A stretch of 64,000 bases of DNA from QZKY01 sp963666295 (GCA_963666295.1 OY762707.1:1302001-1366000); one strand, 5' to 3'; shown: positions 16,528-28,455, counted from the stretch's first letter. Made by a program: numbers and translations. The notes: generated from the letters alone by a model not told the origin.

Positions 16528-18168
16528 TTACGCCTTTTTAGGCTGGCCACCATATTTCTTATTAATGTAGTACTGCTGTCCAACCGAAAGTACGTTGTTC
16601 ACAACCCAGTACAGTACCAGACCGGCGGGGAAGAAGAAGAACATAACCGAAAAAATGACCGGTACGAACATCATTATCTTGGCCTGAAGCGGGTCTGGTG
16701 GAGGCGGAGACATTTTTTGCTGAATAAACATTGAGCCAGCCATCAGCAGCGGCAGAATATAGTACGGATCCGGTATTGACAGGTCAGTAATCCAGCCGAG
16801 CCAGGGTGCGCCAACAATCTCGACGCTGGCCAGCAATACCCAATACAGCGCGATAAAGACCGGGATCTGGATGACAACCGGCAAACAGCCGCCCATCGGA
16901 TTGATTTTCTCGGTTTTGTAGAGCGCCATCATGGCCGCGTTCATTTGTTGTTTGTCGCCTTTGTAGCGTTCGCGAATTTCTTGGATCTTCGGGTTAACCG
17001 ATTTCATGTTCGCCATGCTCTTGTAGCTGTAAGCGGACAGTGGTGCAAAAATGAGCTTGATCAAAACCGTGAGCGCAATAATGCTCCAGCCCCAGTTGCC
17101 AAGGTACTGGTGGATCTTGGCCAGGACGTTATAGAGGGGTTTCGCAACAATGGTGACCAGGCCATAGTCCTTCACAAGATCCAGGCCAACTGCTAGTTCT
17201 TCCATCACCAGCGAATCTTGCGGGCCGGCGTACAAGACTGATTCACTGACGGCCTTTTCACCTGGCGCCAGCTTGCCCAGTGGCAGTACATTACCCACGG
17301 CATACAAGCCCTTGTCGATCAGGCGTGTGTAGATTTCACGCTCTGCCTTTTTGGCTGGAATGAAAGCAGATACAAAATGATTCTGAATCATTGCAAACCA
17401 GCCATTGTCTGCTTTCTTGGCATGATCTGTTTTACTGTCTTCAATCTCATCAAAGTCGATTTTTTCAAACTTTTCTTTGCTGGTATAAACCGCCGGACCG
17501 GTAAAGGTGCTTGTCAGTTTGGATTCGCCTTCTGGCTTCTCGCCATCGCGCAGCAATTGCAGGTAAAGCGATGGCTTGATCGTTTCCTTGCTGTTATTGA
17601 TGATTTCATGCTTGACATCAATTGCGTAATCACCGCGTTTGAGGGTGAAGGTCTTGATAAGTTTTACACCGTTTCTTTCGCCCTCAAGAACTAACTGAAC
17701 CGCTTTCGCCTGTTCGGTGTTGCGTGGCCCCGGCTTTACCATAAATCCGGTTTTATGGTTCGGGAAATCGCCGCCAATAAGCCCGGTTTGCGCCAGATAG
17801 GTTCGAGGCTCGTTTGTGTCAAACAAGGTGCGATTCCTTGTCTTGTCAGTGGCGTCGCGATAGTTGAATAGTTCGAGGTATTTGATTACACCGCCTCTGG
17901 TGTCAACTTTGACCTTAACCAGATCGGTCGACACCTCAATGAGTTCGGATGGACCATACAGTTTGAGTTCTTCGGCGCGTTTGGCTTCTGCCAATGCTTG
18001 CTCACGCGCTTCCATTCGTTTTTGACGCGCTGTCGCTGGTGCCGTTTTTTTAACGGAGGAGCCAAAAATAAGGGAGTCGCCGCCCTGATAAACTTGCCAG
18101 TTATCCCATAGCATGATGATCGATACGACAAAGACAAGCCACAGCGTGGTACGGTTTCTGAAATTCAT
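16528..18168 (-). CDS. yidC: Membrane protein insertase YidC
   Basis: 546 residues. Inserts and folds inner-membrane proteins alone or with SecYEG. The N-terminal anchor (LWLVFVVSIIMLWDNWQVY) is followed by a large periplasmic beta domain (about 55-345) and the conserved five-helix core, which includes NWGWSIIALTVLIKL and the conserved MGGCLPVVIQIPVFIALYW. Genes yidC, yidD, rnpA and rpmH are in the order found in most bacteria and read away from the origin region. Confidence 0.98.
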   Translation of the reverse strand: MNFRNRTTLWLVFVVSIIMLWDNWQVYQGGDSLIFGSSVKKTAPATARQKRMEAREQALAEAKRAEELKLYGPSELIEVSTDLVKVKVDTRGGVIKYLELFNYRDATDKTRNRTLFDTNEPRTYLAQTGLIGGDFPNHKTGFMVKPGPRNTEQAKAVQLVLEGERNGVKLIKTFTLKRGDYAIDVKHEIINNSKETIKPSLYLQLLRDGEKPEGESKLTSTFTGPAVYTSKEKFEKIDFDEIEDSKTDHAKKADNGWFAMIQNHFVSAFIPAKKAEREIYTRLIDKGLYAVGNVLPLGKLAPGEKAVSESVLYAGPQDSLVMEELAVGLDLVKDYGLVTIVAKPLYNVLAKIHQYLGNWGWSIIALTVLIKLIFAPLSAYSYKSMANMKSVNPKIQEIRERYKGDKQQMNAAMMALYKTEKINPMGGCLPVVIQIPVFIALYWVLLASVEIVGAPWLGWITDLSIPDPYYILPLLMAGSMFIQQKMSPPPPDPLQAKIMMFVPVIFSVMFFFFPAGLVLYWVVNNVLSVGQQYYINKKYGGQPKKA

Positions 18169-18181
18169 ATGCGTTTGTTAA

Positions 18182-18457
18182 TCAGGTGTGGTTGCAACCG
18201 CAGGTGGTCGAAGAAGAGGTCGTTGCGGACTTCTCGGGAACAGGATCAAATCCGCCGGGATGCCAAGGATGGCATTTAAATAAGCGTTTTGTGGACAGAA
18301 TCAATCCCTTTGTTGAGCCGTGTTCACGAATTGCTTCCATGGCGTAACTGGAGCAAGTCGGATAAAAACGGCACCGAGGCCCTAAAAAGGGGCTGATGAA
18401 AAGCTGATAAAAGCGAATCAGCAGTAACAGCAAGGATTTTAGGGGAGACTTCAGCAC
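18182..18457 (-). CDS. yidD: Membrane protein insertion efficiency factor YidD
   Basis: 91 residues; small membrane-associated protein that aids YidC-dependent insertion. Conserved core seen: RFYQLFISPFLGPRCRFYPT then CSSYAMEAI, and the KRLFKCHPWHPGGFDPVP segment. Starts at GTG 18457 with GGAGGAA upstream; 20 bases downstream of rnpA. Confidence 0.95.
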   Translation of the reverse strand: MLKSPLKSLLLLLIRFYQLFISPFLGPRCRFYPTCSSYAMEAIREHGSTKGLILSTKRLFKCHPWHPGGFDPVPEKSATTSSSTTCGCNHT

Positions 18458-18477
18458 ACTTCCTCCAACAGGAGCCG

Positions 18478-18882
18478 CTAATTCGACAACCCGTTTGCGG
18501 GTTTTGTTTTCGAATCAATGGTTTCCAAAAGATGCGATGATAACAGGCTACGCAGCTCTTGTTCCATTTCTGCCTTTAATGAACTGCTTGTTGCGGGTGC
18601 AGATCGTGGAACTGCGGGTGCAGACAGGCGAATTAGAAAGTCGCAGTGTCGCAATGAAGCAACACGAAAAATTTCTCGGGCCATGCGCTTGATGGCGTTG
18701 CGAGTCACGGCGCGTGGCGCGAAGCGTTTTGCGACAACCAATCCCAGGCGCGCGTGCGGCAATTGATTCGGTTTGGCATACAGCACGAAGTGCGTTGTCC
18801 GGTTAACGGGTCGCATACGAAAAACGGATGAAAATTCATCCGTTTTAAGAATCCGCCGTCCGCGATGAAACGCTTCCTTCAC
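18478..18882 (-). CDS. rnpA: Ribonuclease P protein component
   Basis: 134 residues, the protein cofactor of RNase P that matures tRNA 5' ends. The RNA-binding signature is present as RLGLVVAKRFAPRAVTRNAI then KRMAREIFR. The C-terminal ~35 residues, rich in Ala/Ser/Pro then Leu/Ser, are longer than in E. coli, which is common in betaproteobacteria. Start is a GTG at 18882. It follows rpmH by 27 bases, in the usual rpmH-rnpA operon. Confidence 0.95.
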   Translation of the reverse strand: MKEAFHRGRRILKTDEFSSVFRMRPVNRTTHFVLYAKPNQLPHARLGLVVAKRFAPRAVTRNAIKRMAREIFRVASLRHCDFLIRLSAPAVPRSAPATSSSLKAEMEQELRSLLSSHLLETIDSKTKPANGLSN

Positions 18883-18909
18883 ACAGTCAGCTTGCAGCGA
18901 CGACAGCCC

Positions 18910-19044
18910 TTAGGCAGCCAGGCGCTTGCGCCCTTTGGCGCGGCGCGCACGGAGAACAGCGCGACCGCCGCGCGTCGCCAGACGCGCACGGAAGCCGTGA
19001 GTACGTTTGCGGCGCGTAACAGAAGGTTGGTAAGTACGTTTCAT
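18910..19044 (-). CDS. rpmH: 50S ribosomal protein L34
   Basis: 44-residue L34, strongly basic, beginning MKRTYQPSVTRRKRTHGFRA and ending KGRKRLAA, which matches the family over its whole length. GAGG lies 5 bases before the ATG at 19044. It is the first gene of the rpmH-rnpA-yidD-yidC operon, divergent from dnaA. Confidence 0.97.
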   Translation of the reverse strand: MKRTYQPSVTRRKRTHGFRARLATRGGRAVLRARRAKGRKRLAA

Positions 19045-19426
19045 GGTAGCCTCGTTAATTCAGCAGAAATAAATCAGATAATTGCTGCTCGCCCTCTGTC
19101 ATAAAACTCAACAAAGTGGCGATAATCATTCGCCAAAACATCAGCGGGACAATACAGCGAACAGGTAACCCTGAATTAGACAATACCTATACCCACTTTG
19201 TCAACCAGATAAGGTGGATGATGAAAAGCGTTCGGAGCCATTTTTCTGCTGAAGAGAAAGGGCGAAAAAAATTATGGCCTGCTTGTGGATAACTCGGCTC
19301 TCCAACGTTAAAATGATCCTTTCCGACGCCTGATTTTTTTGCCTTTGAAATGAATGAAGACAAGGTCTTCACATCAGAGGGGTCAGGCAAATTTGCACTT
19401 TCCGGGTTCTGTGAGAGACGCGTTAT
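19045..19426. other. rpmH-dnaA intergenic region, probable oriC neighbourhood
   Basis: 382 bases between the divergent rpmH and dnaA genes, the usual position of oriC in betaproteobacteria. It contains AT-rich stretches (for example around 19265-19275) and must carry both promoters. Only one perfect DnaA box is seen (19284-19292); other sites are at best loose matches. Position supports oriC; the low box count leaves open that the functional origin uses degenerate boxes or extends elsewhere. Confidence 0.6.
19284..19292 (-). promoter_or_regulatory. DnaA box
   Basis: TGTGGATAA on the plus strand, which is TTATCCACA on the minus strand, a perfect consensus DnaA box about 135 bases before the dnaA start. 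It could serve origin function, dnaA autoregulation, or both. Confidence 0.75.
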
Positions 19427-20800
19427 ATGGAAAAGATTTGGCAAGCTTGCTCAGCGCAGCTTGAGATGGAATTGACCCCCCAGCAGTTCAATGCCTGGAT
19501 CAAGCCGCTTGTGCCGCTGGATTTCGAGGGGCAGACATTTCGTGTGGCAGCGCCAAATCGTTTTAAGCTGGATTGGGTCAAGACGCAGTTCGGGGCGCGT
19601 ATTACGTCGCTGGTTTCACAGCAGGCGGGTGACGAAATCGCAGTACAGTTTGCGCTTCAGCCCAAGGCGACCGTCAAGCACGCAGTTTCTGCGCCAAACA
19701 GGTCCAATTCTGTTGCGGTTGCAGAGGTAGAAGGCGTTCCAGAGCCGCAGGGTAACGGCGTACCAAATCAGACTGTTTCCCGCAGTTTGAATGCGGAACT
19801 GACATTTGACAGCCTCGTAACCGGCAATGCGAACCAGTTGGCGCGTGCGGCAGCCGTGCAGGTCGCAAACAACCCGGGTGCTTCCTACAATCCGCTTTTC
19901 ATTTATGGCGGCGTTGGCTTGGGTAAAACGCATCTGATTCACGCGATAGGCAATCAGGTTCTGATGGATCAGCCTTCGGCAAAAGTGCGCTACGTGCGCG
20001 CGGATCATTACGTGAACGATGTGGTGACAGCGTACCAGCGTAAGGGGTTTGACGATTTCAAGCGGGACTATCATTCGCTGGACATGCTGCTGATTGATGA
20101 CATTCAGTTCATTGGTGGAAACAAGGCGCGTACGCAAGAAGAGTTTTTTTATGTGTTCGAAACGCTTATTGCAGCGAAAAAGCAGATCATCATTACGTGC
20201 GATACGTATCCCAAGGAACTCACCAGCATTGACAGTCGCCTGACGTCCCGCTTTGCTTCTGGGCTGACTGTTGCGATTGAGCCGCCTGAGCTGGAAATGC
20301 GCGTGGCAATTCTGCAGAAGAAAGCGCGTCAGCAAGACAAGAGTCTTTCTGATGACGTGGCATTTTTCGTGGCCAAACATGTGCGCTCCAACGTGCGTGA
20401 ACTGGAAGGGGCGCTGAGCAAAGTGGTGGCGTTTTCACGTTTTCAGAACAAGGACATTACGGTCGATGTGGCGCGCGATGCGCTCAAGGATTTGCTCTCG
20501 GTGCAAAATCGTCAGATTTCGGTCGAAAACATCCAGAAAACAGTCGCTGAATTCTTCAAGATAAAATTGCCGGAAATGTACTCCAAGCGCCGCCATGCAA
20601 ACATTGTGCGTCCCCGGCAGGTGGCGATGTATCTGGCCAAGGAGTTGACGCAAAAAAGTTTACCGGAAATTGGCGCCGAATTTGGTGGTCGTGACCACAC
20701 CACCGTCTTGCATGCTGTTCGCAAAATTACCAAAGAACGGGTGCATGATCCGGAGCTTAACCATTCGCTGCATGTTCTGGAGCAGACGCTCAAAGACTGA
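19427..20800 (+). CDS. dnaA: Chromosomal replication initiator DnaA
   Basis: 457 residues. Binds DnaA boxes at oriC and opens the duplex. Domain I (1-~80) starts MEKIWQACSAQLEMELTPQQ; a variable linker follows (~85-120). AAA+ domain III has Walker A GGVGLGKTHLIHAIG (near 162) and Walker B MLLIDDIQF (near 222). Domain IV holds the DNA-binding signature RHANIVRPRQVAMYLAKEL and GGRDHTTVLHA. First gene of dnaA-dnaN-gyrB; a 261-base gap precedes dnaN. Confidence 0.98.
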   Translation: MEKIWQACSAQLEMELTPQQFNAWIKPLVPLDFEGQTFRVAAPNRFKLDWVKTQFGARITSLVSQQAGDEIAVQFALQPKATVKHAVSAPNRSNSVAVAEVEGVPEPQGNGVPNQTVSRSLNAELTFDSLVTGNANQLARAAAVQVANNPGASYNPLFIYGGVGLGKTHLIHAIGNQVLMDQPSAKVRYVRADHYVNDVVTAYQRKGFDDFKRDYHSLDMLLIDDIQFIGGNKARTQEEFFYVFETLIAAKKQIIITCDTYPKELTSIDSRLTSRFASGLTVAIEPPELEMRVAILQKKARQQDKSLSDDVAFFVAKHVRSNVRELEGALSKVVAFSRFQNKDITVDVARDALKDLLSVQNRQISVENIQKTVAEFFKIKLPEMYSKRRHANIVRPRQVAMYLAKELTQKSLPEIGAEFGGRDHTTVLHAVRKITKERVHDPELNHSLHVLEQTLKD

Positions 20801-21061
20801 TTCAAATGGCTTTTAAAAGCCTAGGAGAACGCTGAATAAATGCTTGTGCGATGTTCGCTTCCTTGCGCACCCGATGGGCAAGCCTTGGGCCGTTGTGCGC
20901 CGCGTAGCTTGCATCCTATCCGGCTCATCAATTTCTTTGACGTTTCCTCTAGCAAATTGTTTTTTCAGTGCTTTTTCTGTCAAAATAGCGTCTTTAAGTT
21001 TCGGTTTCCCGAAAGGTGCCCGCAAGGGTTTTTGATTAATACTGTTTGATGGAAACTTACT

Positions 21062-22168
21062 ATGCAATTGGTTACAGCCAGCAGAAATAGTATCCTTCGG
21101 CCGCTGCAAATCGTGAGCGGTATTGTCGAGCGTCGTCAAACTTTGCCGATTCTCGCCAATATCCTTATTCGTAAGCAAGGGGAAGATGTTTCATTTCTGT
21201 CCACGGATACAGAGATCCAGATAACGACCCACGCCCAAGTTGGCTCCGGCGAGGGCGATGGTGCAACAACGGTTGCGGCGCGCAAATTGCTGGATATTTT
21301 ACGTTCACTGTCTGACGCATCCGATGTCAGCATGAGCTTGTCCAGTAAGCGACTGACAGTGCAGTCTGGCAAGGCGCGCTTTTCATTGCAGACGCTGGAG
21401 GCAGAGGACTTTCCGACGGTTGCGCAGGCCGAGACGGCAGGAACGGTGGTCGTGTTGCCACAAAAAACCTTGCGCCACCTGTTCAATATGGTGCACTTTT
21501 CGATGGCGCAGCAAGACATTCGTTATTATCTGAATGGCTTGTTGCTGGTTGTTGATGGCAATAAGGTCATCGCGGTGGCAACGGATGGTCATCGCCTGGC
21601 CTTCTGCGAGGTTGAAACCGATCAGGTTTGTGAGCGCCAGGAAGTGATCATTCCGCGCAAGACGATTCTTGAGCTACAACGCCTGATGGAAGAAACCGAC
21701 GATCCGGTGCGGATTGAAATTGCTGGCAATCAGATCAAGCTGGGTTTTGATGACATCGAGCTGATTTCCAAGTTGGTGGAAGGCAAGTTTCCAGATTACG
21801 GCCGTGTCCTGCCAAAAGGGTATAAAAATAATTTTCGGATTGATCGCGAAGTCTTGCAGCGTGCGTTGCAACGTGCCGCCATCATGACGAGTGACAAGTT
21901 CAAGGGCGTCCGCTGCATTATCGAGCCGGGTAGCCTGAAAATCAGTTCTACCAATGCAGATCAGGAAGAAGCGGTCGAAGAGCTTGAAATTGATTACGGC
22001 GGTGCCTCGATTGATATCGGGTTTAATGTGACCTATCTGCTGGATGTGCTCAATAATCTCAAGAGCGAGCAGGTTCAACTGGAATTGGGCGACGCCAATT
22101 CTTCGGTATTGATCACGCTTCCAGAGGACCCTGATTTCAAATATGTTGTGATGCCAATGCGCATCTAA
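21062..22168 (+). CDS. dnaN: DNA polymerase III sliding clamp (beta subunit)
   Basis: 368 residues, the ring clamp that tethers DNA polymerase III. Three clamp folds are visible; typical segments are RRQTLPILANIL (near 22), RYYLNGLLLVV (near 155), ATDGHRLA (near 176) and the C-terminal YVVMPMRI, part of the clamp-binding pocket. It lies between dnaA and gyrB; recF, found here in some bacteria, is absent. Confidence 0.98.
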   Translation: MQLVTASRNSILRPLQIVSGIVERRQTLPILANILIRKQGEDVSFLSTDTEIQITTHAQVGSGEGDGATTVAARKLLDILRSLSDASDVSMSLSSKRLTVQSGKARFSLQTLEAEDFPTVAQAETAGTVVVLPQKTLRHLFNMVHFSMAQQDIRYYLNGLLLVVDGNKVIAVATDGHRLAFCEVETDQVCERQEVIIPRKTILELQRLMEETDDPVRIEIAGNQIKLGFDDIELISKLVEGKFPDYGRVLPKGYKNNFRIDREVLQRALQRAAIMTSDKFKGVRCIIEPGSLKISSTNADQEEAVEELEIDYGGASIDIGFNVTYLLDVLNNLKSEQVQLELGDANSSVLITLPEDPDFKYVVMPMRI

Positions 22169-22304
22169 AATCAATGCACGGGGATGCGGCGATAAGGGTA
22201 TGACGGTGTCGCCACCCCCATCTTTCGTTTTTCAACGCTGTCTTGAGTTGAAAATGTGTGGCGCTTTCAAACGGCAGGCCGCGTAACAGATAAAAGAAAG
22301 TCTC

Positions 22305-24803
<2,499 letters not shown>

Positions 24804-24871
24804 TGTTGTTGTAGGTTCACAAAAAAGTTGAGAATTTTCACAAATAAATGAATCAACGAGAGTTGTTTAAG

Positions 24872-24902
24872 AAAAAAGCGATACAAACGTATCGCTTTTT
24901 TT
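24872..24902 (+). terminator. Rho-independent terminator of gyrB
   Basis: Stem GCGATAC / GTATCGC (24878-24884 with 24889-24895), loop AAAC, extended by A/T pairs and followed by seven T. It lies about 70 bases after the gyrB stop. Confidence 0.9.
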
Positions 24903-24924
24903 ATGTGTGAAATTTGAGTGGTGA

Positions 24925-26191
24925 GGTAATCCCCCCACAGAATAAGTGAGGCGAATTCAACCGGTCATTGCAACACCTATAGATGGATTGATTAAGATCT
25001 GGAGGTGTGATGGTTAGTATTTATGGAGCAATGACCAATGAGCGCAAAGCGAGCATCTGGCAACTATGGCAGCAGGGGTGGCCCATGAGTCATATTTCTC
25101 GAGAGATAGGAAAGCCGCCAGCGACTGTTTATTCCTATCTGCTTTACCATGGTGGCATAAAGCCGAGACAACGGATCCGGAGATCGAACTGTTTGTCTTT
25201 GGATGAGCGAGAGTCAATATCACGTGGTTTAGCTAGTGGATGCAGTATTCGCAGCATTGCCAGGGATCTTGATCGCTCACCTTCGACGATTTCTCGGGAG
25301 GTATCACGTAACGGCGGTACTACTCGATATCGTGCCTCCCTTGCGGAGAAGGCTTTTATCAAGCGTAGCAAGCGACCGAAACCGTATTTGCTTGCTGAAA
25401 ACGCTGCGTTGAGAGCAATAGTAACGAATCTGTTAGAGGCAGATTGGTCGCCAGAGCAAATATCTGGCTGGCTGAAAAGGTCCTCTTGTGATGGGAAGCA
25501 GATGCACGTGTCACATGAAACGATATACAAATCACTGTTTATACAGACACGAGGGCTGTTTCGAAAGGAGCTCAAAAAGCACCTTCGAACCAAGAGGATG
25601 TTCCGTCATGCCAAATCGCATAAAGTTGCAAGCCGAGGGCAAATCCTTGATGCAATTTCGATTCGAGAACGCCCAGCAGAGATAGAAGACCGAGCCATAC
25701 CAGGACACTGGGAAGGTGATCTGCTTGTTGGCACCAATAGCTGTGCCATCGCAACAGTAGTGGAGCGCCACTCCCGATTTACAGTGCTGTGCAAGTTGCC
25801 AAACAAACGTGCTGCCTCTGTTGTGGAATCCTTAAGTACGCAAATGAAGAAGTTACCCCAACAGGTTTTAAGAAGCCTGACATGGGATCGGGGCCAAGAG
25901 ATGTCAGCACACAAGACATTTACGATGGAAACGGATATGGCTGTTTATTTTTGTGATCCAAGCAGCCCATGGCAACGAGGGTCAAACGAGAATACGAACA
26001 GACTTCTTCGGCAGTATTTCCCCAAAGGCTCTGGCCTATCGAAGTATACTCAGAGCCAGCTAGACGATATTGCAAATAAATTGAATACAAGGCCTAGAAA
26101 AACGCTGGGATTCAAAACACCGGCACAAGTATTTAATGAAGCGTTGCAATGACCGGTTGAATTCGCCCCCATTAAAAATGGGGGGATTACC
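24925..26191 (+). mobile_element. IS30-family insertion sequence, complete
   Basis: An IS of about 1267 bp with one intact transposase. The ends are long inverted repeats: 24925-24974 and the complement of 26143-26191 share the outer GGTAATCCCCCC and an inner identical block of 24 bp (GCGAATTCAACC...), separated by a diverged stretch. The transposase stop lies inside the right repeat. No clear target duplication can be read from the flanks. It is placed between the gyrB terminator and the autotransporter gene. Confidence 0.88.
25010..26152 (+). CDS. IS30-family transposase
   Basis: 380 residues. An N-terminal helix-turn-helix pair (IREIARDLDRSPSTIS-like: SIRSIARDLDRSPSTISREV near 90) precedes the DDE core with IPGHWEGDLLVG (first Asp, near 237), LTWDRGQEM (second Asp, near 299) and SPWQRGSNENTNRLLRQYFP (Glu, near 335), all classic IS30 motifs. 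The ATG at 25010 has GGAGG 4 bases upstream; a GTG at 25007 is also in frame. Full-length and apparently functional. Confidence 0.95.
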   Translation: MVSIYGAMTNERKASIWQLWQQGWPMSHISREIGKPPATVYSYLLYHGGIKPRQRIRRSNCLSLDERESISRGLASGCSIRSIARDLDRSPSTISREVSRNGGTTRYRASLAEKAFIKRSKRPKPYLLAENAALRAIVTNLLEADWSPEQISGWLKRSSCDGKQMHVSHETIYKSLFIQTRGLFRKELKKHLRTKRMFRHAKSHKVASRGQILDAISIRERPAEIEDRAIPGHWEGDLLVGTNSCAIATVVERHSRFTVLCKLPNKRAASVVESLSTQMKKLPQQVLRSLTWDRGQEMSAHKTFTMETDMAVYFCDPSSPWQRGSNENTNRLLRQYFPKGSGLSKYTQSQLDDIANKLNTRPRKTLGFKTPAQVFNEALQ

Positions 26192-26268
26192 AGGTGATGT
26201 TATGTCATCACAGGCTTAAGATCTATTTCGATACGTTTTTTAAATGCTTCCGCATGAGGATAGTTTAG

Positions 26269-28401
26269 ATGAATTTGATAACAAACACTAAAAAAACAAT
26301 GGACGCTTCATGCGTTGAGTCCCGTCAAAACAGTTCGAGCTGTGCAGGCGTAATGGCAATTAGCAAGAGACTAACTTTTGTACTACGGCCATTGCCGCTG
26401 CTTATTGCATTGTCGCTTGGCATGTCTTGTGCGCCAGCCGGTGCGCAACTTGTAGACCCTAGCCTGACCGAGATTGGCGCATTGAACGGTGGAGAATATT
26501 CTGAGGCCTTCGGCATCAATGCCATTGGTGATGTGATCGTGGGCTATTCCTATGATGGCGCTGCAGGAAATGCGAGTCGCGCATTTATCTGGACTTCAAC
26601 CGGGGGCATGGTAAGCCTAGGGACATTGAATGGTGGCAACTATTCGTCTGCCTGGGGCGTTAATACAACTGGAGACGTGGTCGTTGGTCAAGCCCATGAT
26701 GGCGACGCAAGCAACCAAAGTCGCGCATTCCGTTGGACAGATGCAACAGGCATGGTAAGCCTGGGGATATTAAGCGGTGGCACCTACTCTTCTGCCAGAG
26801 ACGTCAATGCCGCCGGCGATGTGGTCGTGGGTACTGCCAATGATGGCGACAGCCACCAATACGCGTTCCGATGGACAGAGGCTACAGGCATGATAAGCCT
26901 AGGCACATTGAATGGAGGCTCGAATTCTGAGGCCAGCGGCGTCAATTCTGCGGGTGATGTGATTGTGGGTAAAGCCTATGATGGTGCTGCAAGCAATCAG
27001 GAACGTGCATTCCGTTGGACTGAGGCCACTGGCATGGTAAGCCTGGGGGTATTAAGTGGCGGCGATCGTTCTTCTGCTGAAGGAGTTAATGCCGCTGGCA
27101 ATCTGGTTGTTGGATGGTCCAATAGCACTGACGGTTATCGTGCATTTAGCTGGACTGATGCTACAGGCATGGTAAGCCTAGGCACATTAAACGGTGGCAA
27201 CTATTCTGTTGCTAGCGGCGTCAACTCAGCAGGGGATGTGGTTGTTGGCCAAGCAAACGATGGTGCTGCTGGCAATGCATACCGTGCTATGCGCTGGACA
27301 CAAGCCACTGGTATGCAGTCAATAGAGGAATGGCTAACTACTAGCGGCGTTACCGTAAACCCGGATGCAGTGAAAACATATCGAGCCAATGCTACTAACG
27401 TCGATGGCAGCGTCATCGTGGGGGTACTTCACAATGACCAAGCCTTCATTGCTCGCGCAGGCTCAGGTATGGTCGATACGGAAGAATACATGAGTAGCTT
27501 GGGTGAATCTTCCGGTGTGTCATCCGTTGGTATGCAAACAGCAAGCTTGATCATGCACGGCGCGCACAGCAATCCGATGCGTGGATTACTCACAGAAAGC
27601 AAGCAGGATTTCTGGGTAGCGGGTGATGTTGGCCATATGGAAAGCGAGGATCTGAGCGGTAGGTCTGGGCTGGGAGAGATTGGCATTGCGCATGGCATTA
27701 ACGACGATGTCATGGTCAAGGTGGCGCTGGGCCGCACCTATAGCAGACAAGACACTGTCTATGATGGCCTGACTCGTGTGGATGGCACCTATATCATGCC
27801 GGAGCTGATTGCGAAGGTGAAAGGCACGCCACTGTATGCGACCTTGAGTGCCTACTACCACTGGGGTGATGCTGAAATCAAACGTGGTTATGACAATGCG
27901 GGTAACCCAGATTATTCCACCGGCAATCCAGATGCCAACACCTATTCTGTTCGTGTACGCTTTGACTGGCTGAATGCTGTCGAGAAAGGCAAGACAGCCT
28001 TTACGCCATATGCCAGCATCTCCTACACCAAGTCCAAGGTAGATGGTTATACCGAAACGGATGGAGGCTTTCCTGCAACATGGGGGGACAGGGACGAGCA
28101 TACAACTGCAGCGCGCATTGGTCTGGACATGGTGCACAAACTGGATGACAAGCTGAACTTATTGGGTCGCGTTGAAGGTGCACACCTCTTCAACGACAAG
28201 GGGGCTAATGCGTCCGTTACTGTGCCAGGCGTACTAGCCACTACGATTGAGAGTGTGGACTACAAGCGCAACTGGTTGCGCGTTGGCGCAGGCGTGGATG
28301 GCAAGCTGGGTGACGGCACCGTGTCGGTGATGCTCAATGGCACTACACAGTCGAATGGTCTGGACTATTGGTTGGCTGCCAGCTACAGGGTGCCGTTCTG
28401 A
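26269..28401 (+). CDS. Autotransporter with HAF-type extracellular repeats
   Basis: 710 residues. A long N-terminus leads to a signal peptide (hydrophobic LPLLIALSLGMS, cleavage near APAGAQ at about 60). Residues ~65-360 consist of six repeats of about 50 residues with the pattern RAF-x-W-T-(D/E)-A-T-G-M-x-S-L-G-x-L-(N/S)-GG and GDVVVG, the probable extracellular repeat of the HAF family, likely a beta-propeller passenger. From about 430 to the end is an autotransporter beta-barrel that finishes WLAASYRVPF, with terminal Phe as in outer-membrane proteins. It would be displayed on the cell surface, perhaps as an adhesin; the ligand is unknown. A GAGG precedes the ATG and a terminator follows. 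The upstream IS30 copy ends only 77 bases before the start and may have altered its promoter. Confidence 0.88.
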   Translation: MNLITNTKKTMDASCVESRQNSSSCAGVMAISKRLTFVLRPLPLLIALSLGMSCAPAGAQLVDPSLTEIGALNGGEYSEAFGINAIGDVIVGYSYDGAAGNASRAFIWTSTGGMVSLGTLNGGNYSSAWGVNTTGDVVVGQAHDGDASNQSRAFRWTDATGMVSLGILSGGTYSSARDVNAAGDVVVGTANDGDSHQYAFRWTEATGMISLGTLNGGSNSEASGVNSAGDVIVGKAYDGAASNQERAFRWTEATGMVSLGVLSGGDRSSAEGVNAAGNLVVGWSNSTDGYRAFSWTDATGMVSLGTLNGGNYSVASGVNSAGDVVVGQANDGAAGNAYRAMRWTQATGMQSIEEWLTTSGVTVNPDAVKTYRANATNVDGSVIVGVLHNDQAFIARAGSGMVDTEEYMSSLGESSGVSSVGMQTASLIMHGAHSNPMRGLLTESKQDFWVAGDVGHMESEDLSGRSGLGEIGIAHGINDDVMVKVALGRTYSRQDTVYDGLTRVDGTYIMPELIAKVKGTPLYATLSAYYHWGDAEIKRGYDNAGNPDYSTGNPDANTYSVRVRFDWLNAVEKGKTAFTPYASISYTKSKVDGYTETDGGFPATWGDRDEHTTAARIGLDMVHKLDDKLNLLGRVEGAHLFNDKGANASVTVPGVLATTIESVDYKRNWLRVGAGVDGKLGDGTVSVMLNGTTQSNGLDYWLAASYRVPF

Positions 28402-28427
28402 TTTATGCCTAAACGCATTACTTGAGT

Positions 28428-28455
28428 AAAAGGCGGGATTTCCCGCCTTTTTTAT
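28428..28455 (+). terminator. Terminator of the autotransporter gene
   Basis: Stem AAAGGCGGG / CCCGCCTTT with a 4-base loop and a following T-run, 27 bases after the stop codon. Confidence 0.9.

Noticed and set aside
19616..20380. 254-codon minus-strand frame
   Set aside because: Fully antisense to dnaA, which is unmistakable; no protein-like features.
24920..26197. Target duplication for the IS30 element
   Set aside because: GGTGA-like bases occur on both sides but not directly abutting matching ends, so no duplication is claimed.
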